From Larix kaempferi (taxonomy: Eukaryota; Streptophyta; Pinopsida; Pinales; Pinaceae), in the NCBI GenBank assembly GCA_027924585.1, contig BSBM01000994.1, positions 15,188,501 through 15,252,500 on the forward strand: 64,000 bases of DNA, in the 5' to 3' direction. Position 1 is the stretch's first letter, and each line of letters begins with the position of its first letter. Below, in pieces: positions 32,785 through 43,775 of this stretch. The notes under the pieces are model-generated. The model was not told the origin of the DNA. It did no database searches and saw only the letters and a program-made list of their open reading frames with translations. A program made the position numbers and the translations under genes.

Positions 32785-33562
32785 TGTTAGGATATTCCTA
32801 TACTCCATCCTAGTCCTAGTAGCATTTTCATTATTTGCATTTTCAGTCATGCATGCACTTTTAGGGTTTGCATGCATCCCAGTCATCAGTCCCAGAACCT
32901 AGCCCTCAGTTAGATAGCCCCTGAAGCTTCCTTCCACTCAGTTTCAGCCGTCCTAGAGCTTAGTGCGCCATCCTGTAACCTACTGCATGAGAAAGGCGCC
33001 CTTCCTTACCTACCATTCAGTTATTTTCAGTTCTTTCCTTGATTTAAGGCTAGACTGATTCTCAACTGACTGTATCACTCTGATGGACCTCCAGTGAGAC
33101 TTGACTACCCATTCTGACTCCAGTTAGCTCCTCATGCGCCCTCCACTGAGCCTCCTTCATTCAGTTAGTGCCAGTTACACTCAGTTACCCGTACCACACT
33201 CAGTTAGACTCAGTTTGACTGGTGGTTGACAGTTACTTGTGCATTGATGACTCCACTGATGATGATGATGACTTCTAGTTGTGCTCCGATGACACTCCAA
33301 TGATCTTTTGATCACTCCATGAATGCTATTCGAATTTCCACCTTGGAATTCGAATCCTCATGCATTATACTACTTATTTTTCCATATTGTGATTAATTAA
33401 TTAGTGTGTGTGAACATTTTTTCTTCTATCCGAGTTCTACTGTATTATTATTTTGTTGCTCATTACACTGCATCGACCACTCTTCTTCTATCTTCCTGCT
33501 CAATCATAATTACTCTTATGAGGTATACATCATCTCTTAGATCTGCTGTGAGGATTTTCACA
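32785..33562 (+). repeat. 5' LTR of the gag-only copia-type element
   Basis: It is 778 bp with TG...CA ends. It is closely similar to the right LTR apart from the indels named for the element, with scattered substitutions. Confidence 0.92.
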
Positions 33563-33573
33563 TGGTATCAGAG
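33563..33573 (+). other. Primer binding site, initiator tRNA-Met
   Basis: TGGTATCAGAG directly abuts the 5' LTR, 11 bases matching the complement of the initiator tRNA-Met 3' end. Confidence 0.93.
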
Positions 33574-33726
33574 AATGTTGAGAGTAATTTTTATCTCCAT
33601 TCCTGAGAGTTTTTTGTAGGTTATTATCAAGATTTCGAGTGTAGTAGTTGCAGCAGTTTCTGCAATTTTACAGTAGTAGCAGTTGCAGATATTATCTATT
33701 GTTTTTGCAGGTATTCTACAGCTTCC

Positions 33727-34956
33727 ATGAATTCAGAAGAAATCCCTCCTCTTTCTCCATTCAACTATGATGAATGGAAACCAAAAATGATAGCATATTT
33801 GAAGAGCCATGATCTCTTTGATTGTTATTTTGAAAGAGAGTTCGAATCCTCTGAAGACAAGATTGACTGGTTGAATAAAGGTGACAAAGCCCTTGGAAGA
33901 ATGATGCTTTCTATGTCTCGTTACATGATGTACCTCTTCATTGATTCTGTTGAAACTCCAAAATATATATGGGCCCAACTGGATGAAAAATTTGGCGAAC
34001 AGAATGAAGGATTTGGTCCAAACCCCTTCAAGAGAAAGCAAAGTGATGCATTTGCCCTCCTTGATGATCTCATTGATCATGAATCAGTATCAAACATATC
34101 TCATATTGAAGTTGTCCACAAAGAAGAAGAACGTGTAGATTCTACACTCATGCTCGAAATTTCTTCTATTTTGAATTTTGTGCCAGCTCACACTCTAGAT
34201 ATTGTAGAAGGTCCTAAATCCTCCCTTGCACTCGATTCTATTGGTTTTCATCATGATCTATTGAATGTTTCAGAGGTCAAATCAGCCATTAGAGGTAATG
34301 CATTCACTCTCCTTGATCACTCACCTCTTATTTACTACTATATGATCATTATTCCATGCTTTCAGAAGGTTATTGAAGAATATGGCCATTACCATTCACT
34401 TGGGATAATTTCTCATGCACATCATGGTTTTGATCTCACCCCTGCTGGTTCAAAGGAGATCTCAAGAAACTATTTCCATTCGCTTGGGATAATTTGTCAT
34501 GCACTTACTGGTTTTGATCTCACCTCTAATGGTTCAAAGGAGATCTCAAGAAACCATGATTCAAGTCTTGGATCTAATTTGGATTCTAAGCAATTACTAC
34601 TTGGGATAATTTCTCATGCATATGATGGTTTTGATCTCACCCCTGCTAGTTCAAAGGAGATCTCAAGAAACCCTTTATCAAGTCTTGGAGCTGATTTGGA
34701 TTCCAAGCAATCATTATTATTTGATGGTTTTTTTTGGCATAAGCTCACCCATGATGGTTCGAAGGAGAGGACAAAAGACTATCTGCACATTCATAGATTT
34801 GATCCTACATCAGCTTATTCGAATCACGGGTTCAAGGATTATCCTCATACTTTTGGATTTGTTCTCATCAAATTCGATATGAAGAGCAAGTACAAGCACA
34901 TGCTTTCTGAGCATGATCCACTTCTTCCCAAGAAGAAGATACCGCCAAACATATGA
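33727..34956 (+). CDS. Gag-like protein with C-terminal tandem repeats
   Basis: This is an uninterrupted 409-residue frame. The N-terminus (LSPFNYDEWKPKMIAYLKSH, then KALGRMMLSMSRY and YIWAQLDEKFGE) follows the copia gag pattern (DUF4219/UBN2-like). No CCHC zinc knuckle follows. From about residue 225 the protein contains three spaced copies of a motif LGIISHA--GFDLTP-GSKEISRN, from DNA units of 84 and 117 bp beginning at 34399, 34483 and 34600. A weaker fourth copy follows. The repeat part resembles nothing I know. An open frame of this length in an element with diverged LTRs hints at past selection. The start Met is just past TTCC and is the first in frame after the PBS. Confidence 0.75.
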   Translation: MNSEEIPPLSPFNYDEWKPKMIAYLKSHDLFDCYFEREFESSEDKIDWLNKGDKALGRMMLSMSRYMMYLFIDSVETPKYIWAQLDEKFGEQNEGFGPNPFKRKQSDAFALLDDLIDHESVSNISHIEVVHKEEERVDSTLMLEISSILNFVPAHTLDIVEGPKSSLALDSIGFHHDLLNVSEVKSAIRGNAFTLLDHSPLIYYYMIIIPCFQKVIEEYGHYHSLGIISHAHHGFDLTPAGSKEISRNYFHSLGIICHALTGFDLTSNGSKEISRNHDSSLGSNLDSKQLLLGIISHAYDGFDLTPASSKEISRNPLSSLGADLDSKQSLLFDGFFWHKLTHDGSKERTKDYLHIHRFDPTSAYSNHGFKDYPHTFGFVLIKFDMKSKYKHMLSEHDPLLPKKKIPPNI

Positions 34957-35131
34957 CCAAGCATCACACCTACTTGAGTTTGGAGCATTTATTTTTGTGT
35001 GTGCCTTACAGTCTATTTTTAGGAGGGGTATTTTTCCCATGAGGTTTTCCCCATTTCCTCGGTTTATTGACTGTTGTTATTCATTGTATTGGGTGACCTT
35101 TGGTCTTAGTTACCAGGGCCCAAGATGGATT

Positions 35132-35140
35132 AAGGGGGGG
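35132..35140 (+). other. Polypurine tract of the gag-only copia-type element
   Basis: AAGGGGGGG directly precedes the 3' LTR. Confidence 0.9.
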
Positions 35141-35930
35141 TGTTAGGATATTCCTATACTCCATCCTAGTCCTAGCAGCATTTTCATTATTTGCATTTTC
35201 AGTCATGCATGCACTTTTAGGGTTTGCATGCATTATTTAGGGTTTGCATGTATTTGCATGCATCCCAGTCATCAGTCCTAGCACCTAGCCCTTAGTTAGC
35301 TAGCCCCCGGAGCTTCATTCCACTCAGTTTCATCCCTCCTAGAGCTTAGTGCACCCTCCTTTCACCTACTGCATGAGAAAGGCACTCTTCCTTACCTACC
35401 ATTTAGTTATCTTCAGTTATCTTCAGTTATTTCCTTGATTTAAGGCTAGACTGACTCTCAACTGACTATATCACTCCGATGGACCTCCAGTGAGACTTGA
35501 CTTCCCATTCTGACTCCAATTAGGTCCTCATGTGCCCTCCAGTTAGCCTCCTTTATTCAGTTAGTGCCAATTACACTCAGTTACACCTACCACACTCAGT
35601 TAGACTCAATTTGACTGATGGTTGACAATTACTTGTGCATTGATGACTCCACTGATGATGATGATGACTTCTAGTTGTGCTCCAATGACACTCCAGTGAT
35701 ATTTTTATCACTCCATGAACGCTAATTTGAATTGCAACCTTGGCATTCGAATCCTCATGCATTGTACTACTTACTTGTCCATATTGTGATTAATTAATTA
35801 TTGTGTGTGAAGTATTTTTACTTCTATCCGAGTTCTACTGTATTATTATTCTGTCACTCATTACACTGCATCGACCACTCTTCTTCTATCTTCCTACTTA
35901 ATCATAATTACTCTTGTGAGGATTTTCACA
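35141..35930 (+). repeat. 3' LTR of the gag-only copia-type element
   Basis: It is 790 bp and ends GATTTTCACA. It differs from the 5' LTR by a small tandem gain of TTTAGGGTTTGCATG near 35225 and a loss of about 30 bp near the 3' end. Confidence 0.92.
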
Positions 35931-35935
35931 TGGTG

Positions 35936-36580
35936 AACACAAGAAGGATCGGATGACCATTCTTCCAGTTTAGAACTAGTATGAAGATAATATTGGGCAG
36001 AAGAAGGGTCAACCGCCCCTTCATTTCTGAGGGAATTGTCCAAATATTCAACCTATGAAGTATAGGTTGTCAATTCATCTATATCCTGAAAAGTGAAGAC
36101 TGCAAAAATACTAACATCACAAGAAGGGTTGGTCATCCCTTCATTTAAAAGAGAAATGAAAAAATATTAAATGTAAGAAGGTTGGCACGACAATTCCGCA
36201 CAACCGACTTCCACAGTATATGGTAGGGATAAGGACATTTCCTAAGTTATAACATCTAAACAATATTTCTCAGGTCTTTCGACTGCTGACAAGAAGGATC
36301 AGCCGCCCCTTCTTTTAGTAGATAATTGTGAACACCAATATCCAACAATTCACCTGTATCCAGAATAGTGAACAAAGGAAGGATTGTACCACCCTTCTTG
36401 CAGTCTAGAACGATTATGAAAATAATAGTGGGCAGAAGAAGGGTCGGCTGATCGTTCATTCATTTATCTAGAGCCTCTTTCAAAATGTGGTGTCGGTTAA
36501 TGAAATTCAACTTCAAATGACCATCATATTATGCAAACACCGATTCATTTGATAATTTGTATATTTTTTACTACTTCAAA
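35936..36580. repeat. Palindromic repeat cluster, right flank of the element
   Basis: It starts AACACAAGAAGGATCGG, the continuation of the module broken at 32784. Palindrome variants follow near 35939, 36000, 36120, 36290, 36380 and 36434. It ends in GAGCCTCTTTCAAAATGTGG...AAATGACCATCATATTAT, text also seen at 23.73 and 37.97 kb. Confidence 0.75.
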
Positions 36581-37439
36581 TGACCATCATAATTATTATA
36601 TCGGAGCACCGCAAAAACCAATTTCAAAAGTTGTAATATCAAAAGAAAAAGTATGGTTTTGGAACCTGGATTTGGCAATTTTTGAAACGGATTTGGTAGT
36701 AAAATCCACACAGCATGTAATTTTCGAAGATGAAAAATAATAAAAGAAACAGAAAAAAAATCAACATATTTATTAATTCCATCGGCTTAATTCTGGGTCG
36801 GAAGATTAAGACAAGTCGATGGCTGAGATCTAATTTGGGGAATGCAGAAGATGATTTACGGGGGTTTAAATGTTTTAAAATATATACAATAGTCCCACAA
36901 TCCACAATTGTGGGTTGTGGGACTACTACTTGAAATAAAAACAAACCAAAGTTTCCCAAAGTTTCCCGCAATCCACAATCCGCAATTCGAATTGTGTGTT
37001 GCAGAAACACATGTCGCAAATCCATTACTCAAATAGTTCCCGCAATCCGCAATCATATATAACTATAGATAGCCACTTCAAGAAGCTATAGAATGACATG
37101 ATGGTGCGTGCATTTTTTTGAAACCATGAATTATGGTTGGCATTCTCTCAAGCAGTTTTGACTACTTTTTCCATACTTTGTTAATTTCCAAAGTTTCACA
37201 AACTTGCCATACATTTCGAGAATGATATCACATTGCAACATTGACTTAATGATAACACCAGAACACCATCATGTGTCTTTTGATGCCATGTTATCATCAC
37301 ACATTCCATATCATCATACATGCTATTTCATCACTTCCTATGGCGTCAGTTCTCTCTTTGAGGCTCACACGTGTGAGATTTTCGCCTTCCAAAATAGAGA
37401 TCAATTCATGTATAACCATAAGGGTCAAGACTCGATAAA
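36581..37439. other. No gene seen
   Basis: A short start of the GGTTTTGGAACCTGG minisatellite lead-in appears at about 36655. Short inverted motifs based on CCGCAATCCGCAATTC and ATTGTGGGTTGTGGGAC lie at 36890-37050. No coding family is visible. Confidence 0.5.
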
Positions 37440-38061
37440 TATAAATGACAAGAAGGGTTGGCTGACCCTTCGGGCAGTCTAGAACTAGTATTGAAATAAT
37501 ATTGCGCAGAAGAAGGGTGAGCCACCCCTTCATTTATGAGGGAATTTTGCAAATATTCAACCTACGACGTATAGGCTGCCAATTCATGTATATCCTAAAT
37601 GTCGAAGACTACAAAAACACTAAGCACAAGAAGGGTCGGTCAACCCTTCATTTAAAAGAGAAATGAAGAACAACTAATCTACGAAGGTTGGGACAACATT
37701 TCCCCACTACCGACTTCCTCATTATGTGGCAGGGATCGGGACATTGCCTATGTTATAAGATGTAAACAATATTTATCCTGACTGCCGACAAGAACGATTG
37801 GCCGCCCCTTGTTTTAGTAGATAATCGTGAACACAAATATCCGACAATTCACTTGTATCCAGAATGGTGAACACAAGAAGGATCGAACCACCCTTCTTGT
37901 AGTCGAGAACTATAATGAAAATAATAATGGGTAGAAGAAGGGTTGGCTGCCCCTTCATTCATTTAGCTTGAGCCTCATTCAAAAATGGGGTGTTGGTTAA
38001 TGACATTCAACTTCAAATGACCATCATATTATACAGACATAAATATCAAATGAAAAATTAT
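37440..38061. repeat. Palindromic repeat cluster leading into minisatellite copy 2
   Basis: Variants of the GAAGGGTCGGT-GACCCTTC module lie near 37451, 37510, 37628, 37793, 37877 and 37936. The cluster ends with GAGCCTCATTCAAAAATGGGG and AAATGACCATCATATTATAC, then passes into the minisatellite. This is the same order as at 35.9-36.7 kb, so the whole 600-bp block is duplicated. Confidence 0.75.
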
Positions 38062-38350
38062 GGTTTTGGAACCTGGATTTTGGCACTTTTGGAAACGGAT
38101 TTGGCAGTTTCAGAGCCGATTTGGTCATTTTCGGAACCGGATTTTGCACTTTTGGAACTGGTTTTTGGCTATTTAGGAACCAGTTTTGTCACTTTTGGAA
38201 CCTTGATTTGGTACTTTCGGAATAGGTTTTGGCAATTTTGGAATCGGTTTTGGCACTTTTGGAACCAGTTTTGGCACGTTTGGAACCTGAACTTGGCAGT
38301 TTTGGAACTTGAACTTGGCAGTTTTGGAACCGGATTTTGCTTGATTTTGG
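38062..38350. repeat. GGAACCGGTTTTGGCA-type minisatellite, copy 2
   Basis: This is an array of about a dozen irregular units. It begins GGTTTTGGAACCTGGATTTTGG and ends GGATTTTGCTTGATTTTGG, as in copy 1 at 25856. The downstream text CCCCATCTTCAAAGTGACTTG is also shared, then the sequences diverge at the GAT array. Confidence 0.9.
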
Positions 38351-38429
38351 AGTTTAGAAAGGTGGTTTTAGCCCCATCTTCAAAGTGACTTGGACTGGAA
38401 TAAGTCCAAGTTTAATGAAATTGGCGTTG

Positions 38430-38459
38430 ATGATGAAAACCATGAAGATGGTCATGATG

Positions 38460-38491
<32 letters not shown>

Positions 38492-38553
38492 GATGATGAT
38501 GAACATGATGATGATGATGAAGAGCATGATGAAGATGTTGATGACGATGATGG

Positions 38554-38589
<36 letters not shown>

Positions 38590-38705
38590 GGAAGAAGGTG
38601 ATGACGATGACGATGATGATAATGATTATGATGATGATGATTATGATGAAGACGATGATGATGATGATGATAATGACTATGGTGATGATGAAGATGGTGA
38701 TGATG

Positions 38706-38736
<31 letters not shown>

Positions 38737-38753
38737 ATTTGATGATGATCATT

Positions 38754-38797
<44 letters not shown>

Positions 38798-39060
38798 GCT
38801 GATGATGACGAGGAGGAGGAGGAGGATAAAGATCATGATGAAGATGTTGATGATGAGGAGGAGGAGAAGGAGGAGGAGGAAGAGGGTGATGATGATGACG
38901 ACGATGATGATGACAACAAGGATGATGATGATGATGATGATGATAATGATGATGATGACGACGATGATGATGATGATGAAGAATATCATGATGAACATGT
39001 TATTGTTGTTGTTGTTGTTGTTGATGATGACGATGATGATGATGATGATGATGATGATGT
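38430..39060. repeat. Long compound GAT microsatellite
   Basis: About 630 bp is built almost wholly of GAT triplets, with GAC, GAA, GAG and AAT interruptions, a GAG-rich patch near 38810-38885 and a GTT run at 39000-39023. Every frame is open, giving Asp-rich, Met-rich and Ile-rich translations. This is what a pure triplet repeat does and is not evidence for a protein. Confidence 0.95.
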
Positions 39061-39133
39061 AATGCCCCTAAACTGTAGAAATTTAAAAAAAAATCCTGTA
39101 CATAATAGTACTTCCTTTTATCTAGATGTTTAG

Positions 39134-41816
39134 TAAATAAACTTCAGCACTGGGAAAGTACTTAGAGAATTTTAATGATATAATGTACAATATATGATGT
39201 ATGCTGGATGGTACTTCTGTCCGTGAACAACTATTGGATTTATTCATTTTGATTGGTACTACTTTACGATCTTGCGGAAGTGATGTAATTGGTTTTATGT
39301 CTACACGAATCTCTTTGGTTGATGACTACATTTCAGTTGATTGATCGATTGGGTATCTAAACAAATCCTTTATGTTGTTCCCTTACATGTTGTAACTATG
39401 TGATTTATTTTAATGGATCATTCTTCTATCTATTTAAGTCCTTGTATTATATGGGCATATTTATGTTTGAAGGGATGGATCTGGCAGCATAGGCCAGAAT
39501 TACTTAGCATTTATACTAAAGTTTAACTCTTCTTGGTCTTGTAGGTGCCTAAAGGACTATCTAAGATTTAATTCCTAGAGTGGTATAACCATGTGTGTGT
39601 TTATTGTTGGCACAATATAAATCCATAGGAAGTGCGGAAGCCAATAGCTATGAAAGGGTCATTCCGCGAAAAAAGGACCCTTTGCGGAAGCATAGGAATC
39701 GATAGATTAGTTAAGTCAGTCACGTGCAACATTTTGTAATAGAATAGAAGCATATAAATAGAGTAGGATTGTAAGCCTAAGGACATCGAAGTTTTGGATA
39801 TTGATCCTATCTTTTGGGTTTTGGCTTTGTATCCGCAACATGAGGTATTGACGGTTTCTGTGCGATTAATTCCACATGTTTGATGAATGAATGGAGATGT
39901 TCACTTAGGACATGAATTCTATCTTTATGCAATGATGTGATGATGAATAATGGGTTATGTGAATGTTTTCTGTTGATTAATGCGAATACATTGTAATATG
40001 AATAAGTATGTCGAGTATGTTGTTCTGAATCTTTGTTAGAAAATGTGAATGACTTAAGGTGCGAATAATGAGTTAATGTTATGTTATGAATGTTATAATC
40101 TCTGGTTAGTGCGAAGGTAATGTGTGCATATCCTCTACATCACTGCGGAAACTTGGTTCTAGCAGCCCTGTTATCCACCTCGGGTGAGACTACACTTGTT
40201 CTGCAAGTGTTGCTGGGAAGGGTTACACCTTTTCGGGCCAATGTATAAGAGAGTTTGGGTTGATAGTTTGTTGGAGACAGTACGAAGTGAACCCCTGTCA
40301 ATAGACGTTGCATCAACATTTCTTATTATTACCCTTTGCCAATAATTAAAATGTATTCATACAAGCTAGAAAGGAATTCCTAACTATACAAAGGGGGTAT
40401 CAACCCAATGTCTAAAGGAGTTTGGTAATGCATTTAATGTGGTCCAATGCAAATTGGAGACAGCTGGATAGCATAGAGGTTTAAACCTAAGTGTTGAATG
40501 ACCCAACTGTTGAAATCGCACTTGTTTGTTATTTTGGAGGGGGAAGAGGAGCGAGACTCTTCAGGCCTGAAGGCGTCCATGGCAAGACCCAACCTGCTCC
40601 TTACTATCTGCACAAGCCTTATGAGGTAAACTCTCTACTAATACAATAGCTCGTCTTTTTCTCTTTTTCTATTTCTATTGTCACTGTTCTAGTTCAAATT
40701 ATGACTTAGTTGCTTTGGGGTTTAACCTTGGCAGCGCACTCTGTGGTGGTAGTTTTGAGCTGGGACTAGTGATAGGCACAGCTATAACGACTGTGAGTAA
40801 CTCTGGTTCTCTAATGGCTCCCTCCTCCCTTCAGTCATAAGTCTTCCTTCAAGTTTGTATACTTTGTAATGAAATGTGTGAATTTATATTTTAAGTGAAA
40901 TGTTTGAGTTTCAAGTATTAAGTCATGGCCAGACCTGGGGCATGCTCTAAGATGTAATGAACCACAACTTTTCCTGTGTTGTAACCTGTATGGCGATTTT
41001 AGTATTGAAGGAGATGGTCTTTATTTTACTCCTGTACGAGTGTTGTGCTTTCGATACTCCTAGAAATGTAAAATATTCTAATGGTTTAACTTGGGGCTTT
41101 TAAAGGCATCCACGATGATGTAATAAGCTGTTCTTATTGTATGGATGGGAAAGACCTTCTCTGGTTTCTTGAACATAACGTGTTGATGGGTTTTTTATTT
41201 TAATACTATCATTTTTAATAATGAAATTCTATCAATTTCGTGATTAGTGCAACTTGGTCACAGCATTGGTGTTTCTGGGAAATGTTTAAATCTTTAAACT
41301 AGACTTTTGTGTTGTGTATATTATGTAGTTTTCTAAGCATGCGGTTTTCCAGAGACTTCCGGTTGTATTTAAATAATTCGGTCTTCCAGAAATTATGTGA
41401 CTTGGCAAGTCTAGGGTTTGGTAATTTTAACTTTGATAACATGGTGAGAGGTCTACCTATCGAATCCTGGTGGTGACCCTACCTATAGCATGTTGAGGTC
41501 CTCTACGTTTTTATTAGTTGGTTTACTTTAAATATTTAAACTTTAGAATTTGATTCTTACACTATGTGAAATGAGAATGTTATTTAAGTCTCTGTTGTTT
41601 TTGGAACATTTATTTTTTTGTTATTGAAGGGAAAATCCCTAGCTAGATTATGCATCTGTATAGAGAATCGTCTTCACTCTGTAATGGGAAATTACTTAGA
41701 TTGGGTTATCGTGCTTTTGGTTTGTGAAGGCAAATAATAAATGTAGAGAGTAAATGCTGATGATGCAATATAAATGTATGAATTTGTTGTTTAGGAGATT
41801 GGAAAGTTGTATGGAT
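39134..41816. other. Long stretch without a recognisable gene
   Basis: I find no frame with family resemblance. Text near 40540-40640 (GGGGGAAGAGGAGCGAGACTC and onward) and the GTGCGGAAG words near 39630-40150 look like eroded LTR or internal retroelement sequence, but I could not pair them with a partner in the window. Confidence 0.45.
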
Positions 41817-42623
41817 TGTTTTTTTTAACAATCAAATTAACACCCTTAACCGGGTGAGGGTGGAAGCATACTTTTACAATTTTCCCGCAACATGAAGACA
41901 AAAACAAGTACTAGAGAGAACAATCATCTCTGATTTGATCACCACTTCCATAACTAGAAATATTGAGTAAAGAATGAAGGAGATTAATAGAGACAAAGTT
42001 CAGTGATTGAACTGCTCACCAAAAGCTCAAATCAAAGCTCTAATAATCAGATAGTGAGAAGAAATGCACAAAAATGCATTAAAAAGTACTTAAATATGCT
42101 AAGTGTGAAAAAAAGCCTAATAAACTATAAAAAGTGGATTTTTTAAGAGAAAATAATAAAAAATGATTATCCCACATGGAAAAAGAGTAACTTGAAATCC
42201 CATTTCCCAATGCTATAAAAGAAAGGCATTTGAGGCATGGTAATAAAGGCAAAAGAGGAGCAAAGGCATGCTAGCGAGATTCTGAAGAAAGGAGAGATCA
42301 TCTTCATCAAAGGCAAGGGTCGATAAAGGATAGTTCATGGCAATGGAGGAAAGATGCACACCAAGATCTATGGTAAATATGTATCTTCTTCCTTGTTTTA
42401 ATATGAAATGATTCAATTTTTTTCCATTCAATGGTTTGAATTTTGTTTATTATGCTTGAGTTGAATCCTCAAACGGATTTAGATCTTAATGAATGTTTAA
42501 TGGATGAATATAGATCTTAAGATATTTGTATTAATCATTTCATTTCTAACATAGAAACTCACCACTTCCTAGTAAAATAGCATATTTAGTGTAGACATGT
42601 CCCTACTCTATTTCCTATTATTA
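41817..42623 (+). repeat. Left LTR of the Ty3 element
   Basis: It starts TGTT plus a T-run, then AACAATCAAATTAACACC, and ends CTATTATTA. A TATAAAAG box lies at 42214-42221. Similarity to the copy at 63061 begins and ends sharply. Confidence 0.8.
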
Positions 42624-43730
42624 GATTGGAGAAATCTTTCAGGCCCGGTATTACTTCACATTATTGACCCACTTGATTACATCAACCCTATTTTCGAATA
42701 TTGGACTAATATGCAAAATTCCATAACTGACCCTATGGCTTCATCAAGAGCGCAAGGGACTACATCAACACAACCACAAATAGTTGCAGGAGGTAGAAAT
42801 ACTTCCAATTTGACCACTACATCAGTCCCACAAGTTAGTATACCTATCATTAGCACAAGTTGAACCAACACTTCAGTGCCAGTTGGTACAATTTTGCATT
42901 CCAATCCTGGAAGTATATCCACTTTATCTGCAGGAATCCCTACTAGAGGATGTGCCTTACCAAACATGGGTTTCCCATATGGTTTGGCTAATCAAGGTCA
43001 AAATAATCAAGGAGTGAACCAAAATCCTCTTGGTATACCAAACATTTTTCCTAGTTCCACTTCTGGGGGGAATCCTTTACTATGGAATCTCAATATCCCT
43101 GGTGGAATTAATCAACCATGGAACAATAACGCCAATTGGGGTCCTACTCCACAAGTGAGTGGAAGTGCCTTGGGAAGTCATCATCCAAAATTTTCTAACA
43201 TGAATCCTGGGGGAAATGCCATACCCACCACAGGTAGTGCACCGGAAGGAAACCCACCTAACAACCCCATTCCTCCATGGAGTGGGAAATTTCCAAGAAG
43301 TAACCAATCTTCTTGGGTACCACCACCGCAAGGGGGAAACCAACCTTGGAACGCTTATCCAAACCAATGAAACAATCAATGGAGTGATCAGATTTTGACA
43401 AGTAACCATCTTATTGGGTCCCACCTCCTCAAGGGGGAAATCCAGCCATTAATCCTATGCCACAATGGAATGGTAATGTTCCACCGAGTAACCAATCTTA
43501 TTGGAACATACCTCTGCAAGGGGGCAATCCATACATGCAACTTGTTCCACAATGGAGTGGACAACATTCCAGGAGAAACCAATCTGTTTGGATGCAACCT
43601 TTGTAAGAGGGTAATCCTTCTTGGAATTCTTTTCAATCCCAAGGACAACAACAATGGAGCCATCAGGATTCACCCGCATATCAATCATTTGCTACAGCAC
43701 AAGTCAAATCACCATTTCTTGCCATGTTGA
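42597..43730 (+). pseudogene. Ty3 pre-gag region rich in Pro, Asn, Gln and Gly
   Basis: Open pieces (42597-42863, 42876-43370, 43395-43730), separated by stops and frame changes, encode a low-complexity protein. A unit of about 30 residues built on NP-W...PQWSG, SNQSSWVPPPQGGNQPW is repeated at least four times (near 43270, 43370, 43450 and 43550). It precedes the gag core directly. Such disordered N-terminal extensions occur in plant Tat-type elements. The exact role is unknown. Confidence 0.55.
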
Positions 43731-43775
43731 ACTATACCGGATTTATCCCAGTTCACTAATGATCCTGTTCTACAT

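Larger units (their letters stand above)
32785..35930 (+). mobile_element. Short non-autonomous copia-type element carrying only a gag-like ORF
   Basis: Direct LTRs 32785-33562 (778 bp) and 35141-35930 (790 bp) start TGTTAGGATATTCC and end GATTTTCACA. The left LTR is followed at once by TGGTATCAGAG (initiator-Met primer site). The right LTR is preceded by AAGGGGGGG (polypurine tract). Flanks TAGTG (32780-32784) and TGGTG (35931-35935) are a target duplication with one change. The 1.58-kb interior holds one 409-codon frame and no protease, integrase, RT or RNase H. The right LTR has lost about 30 bp between two TGAGG repeats and gained a small duplication near 35225. Mobilisation must have used pol from another copia element. 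Confidence 0.92.

Noticed and set aside
33404-33619. 71-residue frame resembling the minus-strand frame at 30373-30624
   Set aside because: Both lie in LTRs of one family, so the match is DNA homology. Signal-peptide-like hydrophobicity is a chance result of T-rich LTR sequence.
38390-39133. 247-residue Asp-rich open frame (and Met-rich and Ile-rich frames in other readings)
   Set aside because: The GAT microsatellite keeps all frames open. There is no conserved domain and no gene structure.
42624-42650. Ty3 primer site TGGAGAAATCTTTCAGG near the left LTR end
   Set aside because: It is placed correctly, but I could not match it to a plant tRNA 3' end with confidence, so it is not listed as a feature.
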